From Spirodela intermedia (lineage: Eukaryota > Streptophyta > Magnoliopsida > Alismatales > Araceae), in NCBI GenBank assembly GCA_902729315.2, contig LR746267.1:1175001-1239000 (forward strand): 64,000 nucleotides of DNA, given 5' to 3'. The notes beneath the pieces are model-generated. The model searched no databases. It worked only from the letters and a program-made list of their open reading frames with translations, and was not told where the DNA came from. Below are positions 37,081 to 48,487 of the stretch, one piece after another. A program made the position numbers and the translations under genes. How positions within the stretch are numbered: position 1 is the first letter of the stretch; each line of letters opens with the position of its first letter.

Positions 37081-37562
37081 TTATTTATCTATCTCTGTCT
37101 CTCTCCTGTCTGACCTGAAGTGGGGAGGCTACGGCGGCTGAGAAACATATACAACGCGACGTCGTCCTATCCAAACCCAGAAGTTGTGGGGTTATCCAGG
37201 GGATCGACGGCTAGGCGGCACACTCTCTCTCCCTTATAATTCTCATCATGGAAGGACGACGTTATGACTTGCCGTTCAAACCTTCTCTCTCTCTCTCGTT
37301 CTTACCAGAATCTGGGAACGGTCGTCGTACAACATTGGCGGCGACTGCTGTATATCCTACAGCGGGCGTAGACGGTCGTCTAGGTGCCGTCACATAGGAC
37401 GACTCCGTCCACGTCCCCGTAGTATTCACGTCTGTCCCACAATTTCAAAGTCAGAAATTTATCTGCCACGCGCTCATCGCGACTACAGAGTTGTACGCGT
37501 CCCTGGGCATTTTTGACTTCGGGAAGGACGAAAGTTTTTTGTACCTGTGGAATCGTTCCGTT

Positions 37563-37564
<2 letters not shown>

Positions 37565-37596
<32 letters not shown>
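37565..37596. repeat. (GA)n microsatellite
   Basis: A pure GA run of about 32 bases in otherwise unremarkable intergenic DNA (37081-38324), in which no gene is seen. Confidence 0.95.
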
Positions 37597-37599
<3 letters not shown>

Positions 37600-38324
37600 C
37601 TCACAAGGAAGTTGTTGACCGAGAGAAAGAGAAAAAAATTTAGACGAACACACTGTGGTGGCTTTCGCCGATCAACTTTTGAAAGTCAGGGTCTTCAAGT
37701 TCGGGGCCATTTGTCGCTATAGGGTCCAGCCTGAAAGCCAAAAGCTCGTGGTGCCACACTGGTCAGTGCAAACATGGAATCGCAGAAGATTGTAGAATAA
37801 AAATGGAGAAACTAAAACCCAAAATCATACAATAACCAATTATAGATTGTATATCGATCACTTTAGAACTCTTGATGACACAAAAAAACATGTATTTCAA
37901 ATTTTGCAATGAAAACTGAATGCGAAGTTGAAGAATATTAATTTCAGTCATAAAATAATAAAAAGATAAAGATCATGATAATTGTTAATTGAATTCTAAA
38001 TGTTGGGAAATCAGAAGAGATATTTTGCGAAGGCCATCAGTGCATTCATTCCTACAATCCATCTACTCAATGCTCATTGCATTAATCCAAAAATTAGAGA
38101 ATCAACATCTCATGGAGCTATATAAACCCCTTGTTTATCATTCTGATATTTTTAGTGGTAATGCTTAGTCAATGATAGCTATATGAAGATATTATTTTTT
38201 ATGACAACTATTCCATCATAAATGTCATTTAAATTACACAATTTTTCATTAAAATGAGCAATCAATTTTTTTAAAAAAAAAAGTTCTGGAACTATACCAA
38301 CCTAAGAGTTTATGCAACATATTT

Positions 38325-38582
38325 GGGTTATTACCTAAGCAATTTGATGATGACAAAGAGATCTTAAAGAATATTTAAAGATTAGTGATGACAAGAGTGT
38401 CTAAAGGTTGTAATGACATGAGTAATCAAGGTGGAATTCCCACAGGGGTAACAGTTTCTAATAAATTAAGAGATTTAGAGGAGAATATGAATTTTAGAGA
38501 TTGAATCTTAAACAATTAACAAGCATACGGCCACTTTATAGAAAGGTTATTCTAAATGACTTTAATGCCACAAATGGTGGAT
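38325..38582. mobile_element. Left copy of a long direct repeat (probable old LTR), interrupted at its right end
   Basis: The stretch from about 38325 (TTATTACCTAAGCAATTTGATGATGACAAA, quoted in part) matches 48187-48455 in order: GATGACAAA, GGTGTAA/GGTGGAA, AAATTAAGAGAT, AGAGATTGAATC-TAAA, AGGTTATTCTAA-like, then GCCA-AAAT--TGGAT. After TGGAT a 3233-base insertion follows, and the match resumes at 41821. A GATGATGACAAA word near the start is common near the 5' end of plant LTRs. Confidence 0.6.
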
Positions 38583-39071
38583 TGATAAGTCTTCATTATC
38601 ATGAGTTAATAATTAGTAAATAATATAGTTTTAGCTTTAACTCATGATAAATAGACTTATATTTGTGTTAAAGTGTGAAAAGTAGTTTTCAATTGATTAA
38701 CGTAAATTTTTGGATAATTATGTGATTTATATGAATTTATATGATTTTTATAGTCTTACTTTTGAGATAAATGAAGAAAAAGAAATAAAAATAAAAATAT
38801 AATAAAATAGGGGGGACTTGCCAACCAACCGAGCCTACAAGTGGGTCAGAAGCTCAATTAGGGAGTTGCGAGTAGGGGCTCGAGTGGCTAGGACTAATAA
38901 CGGCACTTGTGCACCACTCTGCTTCCACATTATCGATGGCCAGCCAATTGTGGGACAAGAAGTGGTCGTGCACGTATGAGAAAGAGACTTGATTACAAAT
39001 GTCATATTACTATATATACATTCACTAGAAATGTCAACACACAAGCAATGTGAGACTAAATTGGCATCACA
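38583..39071 (-). repeat. LTR-like segment, minus orientation (489 bp)
   Basis: Read on the minus strand it starts TGTGATGCC (39071) and ends GACTTATCA (38583). An AGAGAAGG purine run (39079-39072) lies just before its start, in the position of a polypurine tract. It is a diverged inverted copy of 40194-40683 with the TATATATAGTAATAT word shared between both. Confidence 0.75.
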
Positions 39072-40193
39072 CCTTCTCTAGAAAAGACAAGTGACGTGAC
39101 TTAGTCATTGTAAAGTAAGTCATGAAAATTTAAAATTTATAAAACTAGAAAATATAAAATTTTAGATATTTAGAAATATTTCTGAACAAATATATCAATT
39201 ATAATTCAATAAAACTTTTAAAAATAGCAGTAATTTTCCAAGTCGATCACAAGGATGTAATATAATATTTGATAATTATTCAGATTTTTTTTCAAAGCAT
39301 ACTATTTTTTATGAATTTTATACTAAGAAATGAAAAGAAAATATATTTAAAATTCATGAAAAAAAAGAAATAAGGGTGCGGATGTTAGGATGATGTAAGC
39401 ACCCAATGAGTGCGAATCAAGTGGAAGTAATATTTTGTCTAGCAATTCTTACGTAAGTGATTACAGACGATTTAATTTATCAAATAAATATTTGTAAAAG
39501 TCAGAAGAAATGTAATAGAATGAAGTATATCTTAGTAAATTTAAATCATATAGATTATTACTAAATGAAGTGAAAATTAAGTTGAAAGTAAGAAAATAGA
39601 GTTCCGACATCGCGATAGTAATGCATCACTAATGTACTAGAATTCTAAGCATTTGGGAAGATCGTCGTGTACTGTTTACAGCCTTGAAGGCTCTCTTTGG
39701 ACAAGGACGACATGGGTAATCTCTAGATCTCCTTGCGAAGTCTAGAGATCAATGAAATGGGTCATCGAATCGTCTCCGGTAGTTGTCACCTGACAGAGAG
39801 GAGCTGAATAGAGGTAGGGCGCGTGTTAAGGAGCTTCATTCTCAAGTCTGTACAGCAAGAGGAGGCTCTTCATCGCATCTGGTACGTTATTAAAAGGTGA
39901 CGACTCATCTCCTAATAGATCATCTTCTTTCCGACAATGGCTTGTTCGTCGATCAATCGAAGATACTTTACTTGATGGATTCGTGATCCTTTTATCGTGA
40001 ACCGTTCAGCAATTTTAGTAACAATACTCTACAAATCGCATTGACAAGATTTTCGCTGATGATCCAGCGATTCTGGTTGCTTAATCCTTCACTGGCAAGC
40101 TACAGGAAAGTTACGATAATCAGATAAAAAATATGAGTTTTAGCTCAAGAAAGATTCAAACTCGTGCCGGTTGCCTGCCTTTTCTAGGGAAGG

Positions 40194-40683
40194 TGTGACA
40201 CGGGTTTAGTCCCACATCGGTTACGCGTCAAAGTTTTTGGCATATATATAGTAATATTATATTTTTTGATTAAGTCCCTTTCTCACACTTGTACGACCAC
40301 TCTTTGCCCCACAGCTGACTGGCCACCAATGCCGTGGAAGGGAAGTGGCGCACATGTGCCCCTATCAATCCTAATTGCTCGAGCCCTTGCTCGTGGCTAC
40401 TCCCCGACTATGCTTTCAATCTACTTGTGGGCCTAGCTGGTCAGTGGGGCTCCCCCATTTTGCTATATTTTTATTTTTATTTCTTTTTCTTTATTTATCT
40501 CAAATATAAGATTATAAAAATCATATAAATTTTTATAAAATCACATAATTATCCAAAAATTTATGTTAATCAATTGAAAACCATTTTTCACACTTTAACA
40601 CAAGTATAAGTCTATTTATCATGAGTTAAGGCTAAAACTATATTATTTACTAATTATTAACTCATGATAATGAAAACTTATTA
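40194..40683 (+). repeat. LTR-like segment, plus orientation (490 bp)
   Basis: It starts TGTGACACGG and ends AACTTATTA (the expected final CA appears as TA). GGGAAGG (40187-40193) precedes it. GTCCCACATCG at 40209-40219 and TATATATA at 40243-40250 form its promoter-like part. It is followed by GTGGACAACTAGTGC, where a primer-binding site would lie; I cannot name the tRNA. Confidence 0.75.
40209..40250 (+). promoter_or_regulatory. USE-like box plus TATA box inside the LTR
   Basis: GTCCCACATCG agrees with the upstream sequence element (RTCCCACATCG) of plant snRNA genes. TATATATA begins 23 bases after its end, which is near the spacing of the Pol III-type plant U6 promoters rather than the wider Pol II type. 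In the inverted copy the box has decayed to GTCTCACATTG while the TATA word is kept. Similar TCCCACATCGG words occur in many plant LTRs, so function as an snRNA-type promoter is not shown. Confidence 0.45.
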
Positions 40684-41820
40684 GTGGACAACTAGTGCGG
40701 GTTTGAATCCTCCCAAAGTTAAAACTCATATTTTTTATCTGATTATCATGACTTTCTTCCAGATTGTCGGTGAAGGATTAAGCAACCATAATTGCTAGAT
40801 CATTGGTGAAAATCTCATCAATGTGATTTACAGAGCATTGTTATTAAAATTATTGAACAATTCATGATAAAAAGATTGCGAATCCATTAAGTAAAGCATC
40901 TCCGATTAATTAATGAACAAGTCGTCATTAAAAAGAGGATGATCTGCCAAGAGACGTGTCACTACCTCTTGAGAGCGTACTAAATATAGTGAAGAGCCTC
41001 TTCTTGCTGTGCGGACTTGAGGATGAAGCTCTCTAATATACTCCTCACCTCCATCCAGCTCTTCTCCATTGGGTGACAACCGTCGAAGAGCCACAAAGTT
41101 GTCATTTTTCTACTCTATAGGGTGATAGCTACTAAAGGCGATTCAATGACTCATTTCATTGATCTCTAGACTTCGCAAGGAGATCTAGAGATTGCCTACG
41201 TCGCCTTTGTCTAAGGAGAGCCTTTAAAGTTGTAGACACTACACAAAAATCTTCCTGAACGTTCAGAATTTCGATACATTGTCAATGTATCACCGTTGTG
41301 ACGTTGGAATTTTATTTTCCTACTTTAACTTTACTTTCCGATTCATTTAGTGATAATCTGTGTGATTTAAATTTACCAAGATATAATTCATTTAATTATA
41401 ATTCTTCTGGTTTTTACAGATCTTAATTTGATCAATTAAATCATCTATAATCGCTTACGTAAGAATTACCAAGCGAACTCTGTTTTCACCTAATTCGCGT
41501 TCACCATGAGTTGACGTCATCCTAACATCCGCATCCTTATTTTCTTTTTTTGTAAATTTTAAGTATTTTTCTTTTTTATTTCCTAATATAAAATTCATAG
41601 AAAATAATATTCTTTAAGAAAAATTTTGAATAATTATCAGATATTATTACATCTTTGTGATTGACCTAAAAAATTATTACTATTTTTGGAAGTTTTATTG
41701 AATTATACTTGATATATTTGTTTTGAAATACTTCTAAATATCTAAAAATGTATATTTTCTAGTTTTATAAATTTTAAATTTACATGATTTACTATACAAT
41801 GACTAAGTCACATCATGGAT

Positions 41821-44800
41821 CTAAGCCTCAAGTATTTAAGCTATTAAAGAAAAATTAAAATATTTGGTGGAAGAACTAGAGATCCTTTTGAACAACCTAT
41901 CCTAAAAGTAAAGTCCAATCCAAAAATGATTTTGCAGTGATGAGTTGCTAGAATTTGATGAAGATGCCAAATCATTGACCTTCATTTTTTTAATCTTCTC
42001 TACATTTCAAAGTTTTCTGATCTTTAACAAAAGGCTGAAAAATATTAGTAGGAAATTAAGAGAATATGAGAAGGAAAAAATATATCAAATGGGAAAGAAT
42101 TACTTCAATTTATAAGCTCAATTCCATATCATAATATCCTTAATTTTTGTCATCTTACTAGTTTGTTTTAACAATCTATCTTAAGGCTTCAAGGAAAATA
42201 TGTGACATGATACATTGTCTAAGTATTTAGGTCATATCCTTGATGCTTAAACCAATAACAAAAACTTTAAGATCAAACATAACTATTCGAGAATATTGGA
42301 ACCATCAGCCTCAAAAACAAATCTAATATACTTAAGTCCACAACCATATACCAAAATTTAATATAAAATTCTACTTCAAAAAAATCCAAATCCTCGCAAA
42401 CAAGACAAGCAAGAGATTAATTTTGATGTTTTATTTCAAATTTTTAATCCACTAATTTTTAGTTTTCTAGGACTCTAAATCACTACTTCAAATACATGTG
42501 TCAACAAAGATTGAGTTTATTTAATGATTTCTCTACAATATTTACTCATTTAGTAGTGATCATTACATGATATTTCATTAAAAATTTTGTTCTAGCACTT
42601 TGAAGATCATATAATGTTATTCCAAACTCCAAATCATTACTTTTAATTCAGTGGCATAATCTATAATTTTTATTGAGAATGTATTCACTAAACAAAAGGA
42701 TGATTTTTGTATATTTCTAAAAAATTGCTTCAATATCCATTATGGTATCCAATACTATTTGTGCATTTTCATATGGACATGTCAGATTTGAGAAAAATAG
42801 TTTTTGTGTATATGTAATCATTAAGTTTTGTATCAATGTTCAGAAGTATAAGTATGAGATATTTTATCAATATTATATACATATAGAGTTGATCGTCATC
42901 AAAAAAACTCAAATCTAACAAGAATTTTGAATCTATAAACATTAACATTAAGAATCTATTTGAGACGATGTAGGTAAAAAGAGGATAAAAATGTATTTTA
43001 TTGATACCACTAAATAACTCATTGATATATTTATGACTCTTCTTATTAAAGAGAGATTAAATTTCATTCAGAAAAAAAATAAAATGCATGCTGAACATAA
43101 GGTATGATCTACATTTCAAAATTTATCTAGAAAGCTTTTGGTTTTATTTATCCTCAAGTGTATGAGATTATGCTATCCATGAGACAAATTTAAACTAAAT
43201 ATGTGGTACATTCTTTTGAAAAATCTCTTTTAAACAATAACTTAGGGGGAGCATTCACTAGCTTATATGAAAAAAAATGCACAAAATGGGATACAATAGA
43301 AAAGGATAAAGATAAGGCTCTTTGTGCCTTAATTTTTTGAACTCTTCAATAAAAATTAGTTTGATGACTTGTCATTGGCATATCACACCTTAGTAAAGTT
43401 CTACTGAATTCATCGACAATATACCTTTTAATGTATGATAGTTCTAGATTTTTTATCTTCAATGCCATTGAACTCAAGAATTTTATCTATCAAAGAATTT
43501 AATATTTGGGCTGAAACTAACTGAAATCTAACTCGGATAAGTTGAAGTCTATCCACAAGGAATGAAATATAATGATGAGAGATGAGAGAATGATTAATGG
43601 AAGAAGAATAAGAAAGATATCATGCAATCTAAGTGTGAAAAAAGAAAAATTCGAAGGTGAATGATGAACCGAGAGTGAGACACTCATTAGATGATTGAAA
43701 AAAATGAATCTAAATCCTAAGTCTATTTATTCTAAGGCTACCATTACTTAAATTCATTGTTCACATGAGAACACACTAGATCTAGAAAAACTTATCTTAG
43801 GCCTTTATATTTCATCAAGACCAATCAGTTTTACCTTCAAGAAAACCATCTTTAGAATTCAGAATGTATACTAGTGCTTGAATCAACCAAAACATATCAA
43901 GAATGATGTGGAACTTCAATATTTCATGTAAGTCGACCGAATGTCGAGGTATCCAAAGTTGGGTCTTCTGCACCCCCCCAAATGGTGGTTTAAATTTATG
44001 AGTTACATAGGATAGAGAGGTACTGTGTAGGGCTGATCTACTAATTTTCATGGTCAAATTCATTTTAGATCGTTGGATATAAGGCTATAAGTAGGTATGG
44101 GTCATTGTGTCATTTTAAATGAGATAAAACAGAACTTAGTATCGAGATAATCTAGGACATCAGATCTGGAGAATAGGTTGTAATCATAAGATCTTTCTTA
44201 CTGTTGAGATCTGATGCACTCATAGTAAGTATCCTTCATGTATCATTGATCTTGTTGTTACACTCAATGACTTTCGATCTTCATCATCTAGTGATGTCAT
44301 GTGTCAACATTTGTCGGCTTCTACTTAATGTATTCATCTCTAGATTAAAACTTGTCCATTGAAATAAGTGCCAATCCTCCCGATCATTTCTCATTTGTTG
44401 AAGTGTGTTCAACTTCTAAAAAATCGTAAAATAATTCTGAAAATTCTTAGAATGCTCTCATATTAGTAAAAAAATCAATTATAGTAAAAAATAATCAGAA
44501 AATCCTTTAATTTTTTCATAAAATAGTAAACTTCATATAAAATATATAGAAAAGAGAAATATGTATTTTTAATATGATAACGTGCTAATGCATTCTAAGC
44601 TCATAAAAAAATGATAATTTTGACTTATCATTTTTTACCCCCAACATAATCATTATTAGACTCTTAATAAAAAATAATTCAAGTTTCTAAATAACAAATA
44701 AGTAGAGAATTATATTGTTCCACCAACCAATTCAACTAACTTGTCTATTACTTCACAAGTTGTCATTGGAGAGTTTCATATGCTTATGTCTAGACATTCA

Positions 44801-45900
44801 TGAATCAACATTTAGGTAGAATTCAAATTTGCTTTTTTTTTTCATTCTCAATGACTGAATTATCTAGTCATTAATTCACCTACGTCCAAACTAGACAAGT
44901 TATCACCAACAAATTATAGACTTTGAGCTTACTTAAGATCACTCCAACTTATTGTACATAGCTTATATGTTGTGCAAGTAGTTTTTCCAAAATAAGGTAA
45001 TGCTTGTCTTAATCTCACATGTGAAAGCTCCAAAGGACGAAGAATTATTTTTTTTATTCACATTTGGGCTTACACTCTACACATCAACATTTTTTTTAAT
45101 AGCATGTATCTTTTCTCCAAGTATAATGAATGTTTGAATATGGATTTTCATACTTTTAAGGCTTACAATCTGATAATTTCCATAAGAGCATAAAACTACT
45201 AAGTGATCTTTCTTTAGCCCTTGATCTAGAACATGAGATATTTTCAACTAGAAATTCAAACAATGTGAACTAATTCCATAATAATTAAGAAGTATTTTGA
45301 AATGAGAAAAATAATTAAATCTACTGACTATCAACTCATGTTTAAGCTTGTGAAGATAGAGACCAACAACATGAAAATTTGAATTATGTTGATTACAATT
45401 TAATTATGAGATACTTTGATTTAGTTCTTTAGTAGGGCAACAAGAAGATACTAAAAAAAATCCCATTATTAATATTACAAGAGCATGCTAAAAGATATAG
45501 ACCCTCTCACCCCTCAACTTAATCTATGCTTTGTCCCTAATTCATGAGAAGAAAAAGAAGTATTAAGGAAAGAAAGTGGAAATTGAGTAATACAACAAAA
45601 TCCATATATGTTGCTGCCACACATTGGATGCAACACCCTATTTTGACAATCGTGTGATGAACTACATCTATGTACTCTAAATATAGCTAAAAGAAAACTA
45701 CATCAAAGTCAAAAAAGAAGGAGCCACTGAGAAAAAGGTGGTTAGATTGAAATTTTTAAAAATTGTAAGATAATTGGCTCCAATGTGGTCAACAAGAGAT
45801 TGTAGGTGATGGCACGTCTTGTAGCTAAAGAGAACTACTTGGATGGTTCATGCTATATATACAATTTGAGTCTTTATCTATTCACCTTTATTTGGTGACC
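41821..45900. mobile_element. Decayed AT-rich retrotransposon interior
   Basis: After the first 28 bases, which finish the interrupted left repeat (CTCAAGTATTTAAGCT at 41829-41844), no repeat partner is seen. Bases 43270-43340 can be read as WDTIEKDKDKALCALI on the plus strand, which faintly resembles a copia-type gag segment, but stops follow at once. I recognise nothing else; the whole is riddled with stops. Confidence 0.45.
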
Positions 45901-45959
45901 TGTCTTAGAATCTATGATTAGCACCACTCCACAATCAAATTATTAACAATGAAGGGTTC

Positions 45960-46640
45960 ATCCCATCTTGATTTAAGTTTCCTTTAAATAATTTTAAACG
46001 TGAGTTATAGAGCCAAACTTTTCTATTTTAAAATATTTACGATTCAAATAATGATCATGAAAAGTTTTAAGTTTTCATAAACTTCATTTCTCAATTCTTA
46101 TAGTTCTTAAATTTGTAGGATGTAACTTTTCCTTAAATCATCTAATGATAAAGTGAGTTTTTCGATAGCCTAATAAGCTCAATGCTCAATTTCAACAAAT
46201 AAATGACAAGCTTTGTCAAAAATCAGCCTATAAAGGACACATTCTTAGAACATTTTTATAAGTTGTTCTATATGCCCATAATGCATCAAAGAGTCTATTT
46301 ATCAAACCTTTACCATCAGATATAACTATCTTAATGTAAGATTTTCTTAATTTTCTTGATTTTCTTATTTGTCACCTCAATTTGGTTGTTAACTTGTGGG
46401 TGGTATGATGTGGTCATCTTATGCTACATGCTATATTTCTTAAGTAAAATAAAATGATAATTGTTAAAATGTGACCCACCATCATTAAGTATAGTTCTCG
46501 AATAATTAAACTACGAAAAGATGTGCCACATAATAAATTTAAGGACTATCTTATGATCATTAGTTATAGTGGACATAGCCTCTATTCACTTAGAAACGCA
46601 ACAACTATTAAGATGTATTCATGTTCACTTAAATTACCTT
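45960..46640 (-). pseudogene. Ty3/gypsy integrase relic, broken by stops and frameshifts
   Basis: On the minus strand, pieces of a gypsy integrase and its C-terminal part are readable across frames, in the right order: ILIVVAFLSE, TNDHK, SRTILNDGGSHF, TSYHPQVNNQIEVTNKKIKK, LFDALWAYRTTYKN, LRNEVYEN, then LYNSRLKLF. These correspond to the well-known VAVDYVSKWVEA, ISDGGSHF, YHPQTNGQ, DDALWAYRT-YKT, LFNSRLKLFPGKL strings of plant gypsy elements. Stops and frameshifts interrupt almost every piece, so it encodes nothing now. Confidence 0.85.
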
Positions 46641-47049
46641 TCTTTTTTTTTATTGAGGCTCTCAAATTAGCTTTGTTCAGACTCATAGAGATCTCCATTT
46701 GGTGTAAATAATATTTTCATACAATCTTTAAATTAAGATGACATAAAAAATTTATCGACTAGACACTCATCTTTGACTTATTCCCTCTTCTTAAGCTACT
46801 TCACAAACATGTTGTAACTATTTTCACCCTTAGATTGAGAACCATCATAATGTTAATAATCATAATTTGTTCTTCATTCAATATATTCTTGAGCCTACAA
46901 TCTCCTTAATCACTGATCTATGAATCCTTCATTATTTGCATCATAAATTTTTAAAAAGTAGGTCTTAGTTATGAGTGCTATGAGTGGATTATTGGCCTAT
47001 GTCATTCTTAATCCTTGCCTCTCACATTTCTTTTGATGTTTCTGCCCTT

Positions 47050-47160
47050 GCCATGCTCACCTAAAGTGGAGTGTCATTTAGATGTCGAAGGTGTCTCAAC
47101 CCTTCAACTCTAAAGTGGAGTGTCATTTGGATGTCAAAGAAATGGGGAAAATTTGTGCAA
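47050..47160. repeat. Short tandem duplication of about 54 bp
   Basis: CTAAAGTGGAGTGTCATTT followed by A/GGATGTC occurs at about 47061 and again at about 47110. Confidence 0.75.
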
Positions 47161-47284
47161 ATGTGAGTGAGTTCATTGTGAAAAATGGAAACTTATGGAA
47201 GGTGAACCATATGTATCAATATTATGTACAAAAAAAATAAAAAAATAAAAAAATATTATGTACTCTTTCATGAGTCTTTTACTT

Positions 47285-48015
47285 CATGATGTGGCTGTTC
47301 TACTATTATATATTTGTATTATTTTATCTCTATCTCAAAGTATGAATTACAATGGTTCATATTCAAGGAGTACTACGTGAAACTAGCATATCAAACTAAA
47401 ATAGCATCAACACTTAAGGCAAGAAACTTTTTATGATAGCATCATCTGAAGAAAATAACTTAGAAGACATCACCAAATGAGATATATAGGAACTAAAATC
47501 CTCTCAAAATGAATTCAACACACATTGTAGAGGTTATCTAGAAATGATTTTGAAGGATTGACAAAATGGTTTCAAACTTGAACCATAATTAAGCCATATT
47601 AGAAACTATTTTCTATTAAAAAATTTATAGAGTTTAAAGTTTGAATGATACGATTGTTGTTCTACTATTGTATCTTTCTATTTTTTTTTTAAATTTATCT
47701 CAAAATATAAATAATAATGTTTCGTACTTAAGGGGAGTGTTATATGAAACTAGCATATCAAACTAAAATAACAAGAACAAGACATTTATGGGGAAACAAA
47801 TTCTATAATAGCGTCACCTAGAAAAGATAACTCACAAGCCATTACTAAATGAGATCTATAGGAACTCAAATCCTCAAATGAATTCAACACACATATTGGG
47901 GGTTATTTAAAAAATATTTTGAAGGATTGACAAAATGGTTTCAATCTTGAATTAGAATTAAACCATATTAGAAACTATTTTCTATGAAAACATTGTAGAG
48001 TTTTGAGTTTGAAAA
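47285..48015. repeat. Tandem duplication with a period of about 360 bp
   Basis: The two units share GTTCTACTATT, then GAAACTAGCATATCAAACTA, AAATGAGAT-TATAGGAACT, AATGAATTCAACACACA, TTTTGAAGGATTGACAAAAT, ATATTAGAAACTATTTTCTA and TAGAGTTT. They are diverged and non-coding, and lie at the right end of the old retroelement, just inside the right long repeat. Confidence 0.85.
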
Positions 48016-48186
48016 AAATAATAGAATCCTAAGACCGACACATTACTTAGTAGCTGAATATCACTAAAAATTTCTAACATAATGTGCTATATCGGCACTG
48101 ATTGGATTTGAATAAATAAAAAAGTTACTCTAAATCAAAATAGTATCATCTTCGACAAAAGAATTTTGTTGCTATTAAGAAAAGGT

Positions 48187-48487
48187 ATATTGGTATATTA
48201 TTACCAAATTAATTTTGACGATGACAAATGGACCTTAAGTAATCTTGAAAGATCAATTATGTTGTTAGCATATAATGATAGGGATTGAAATTGTAATGAG
48301 ATGACTGATTTAGGTGTAATTTTTTAGGGGCAAATTCCGAAAAATTAAGAGATGAGGAGAAAATGAATTAAGAGATTGAATCCTAAAAAACACAAGAAAG
48401 CAACCACTTGTTAGAAGAGTTATTCTAAGAAAATTTTAACGCCATAAATAATGGATAGAAAACCTCAAGTATTCAAGTTGTTATGGA
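48187..48487. mobile_element. Right copy of the long direct repeat (probable old LTR)
   Basis: It starts near TATTATTACCAAATTAATTT, passes GACGATGACAAATGGA, and ends near AACCTCAAGTATTCAAGTTG, matching 38325-38582 joined to 41821-41848. It carries the uninterrupted AATGGATAGAAAACC site and so documents the empty state of the TGGAT insertion. The exact outer borders are uncertain. Confidence 0.6.

Larger units (their letters stand above)
38583..41815. mobile_element. Composite non-autonomous LTR element, order A-B-rcA-rcB, with target duplication TGGAT
   Basis: A 3233-base insertion begins TGATAAG, ends CACATCA, and is flanked by TGGAT at 38578-38582 and 41816-41820. The uninterrupted related copy near 48440-48465 shows the empty site. 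Four blocks are visible: an LTR-like segment on the minus strand (39071 to 38583, TGTGATGCC...CTTATCA); a 1.1-kb internal part on the minus strand (about 40178 to 39080); an LTR-like segment on the plus strand (40194-40683, TGTGACACGG...CTTATTA), preceded by a purine run; and the internal part on the plus strand (40684-41815). The internal part has no coding frame, so the parent was probably a small non-autonomous (TRIM or LARD-like) LTR element of about 2.1 kb. Confidence 0.75.

Noticed and set aside
40190-40480. A true spliceosomal snRNA gene behind the USE/TATA pair
   Set aside because: The sequence downstream does not match the start of U1, U2, U3, U4, U5 or U6 as I know them, and the context is an LTR.
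40695-40715. tRNA gene or SINE, suggested by GGGTTTGAATCC, close to a Pol III B box
   Set aside because: No acceptor stem or A box could be found nearby; the position just after the LTR fits a primer-site region better.
46523-46711. Plus-strand frame of 62 codons
   Set aside because: It overlaps the gypsy integrase relic read on the minus strand.
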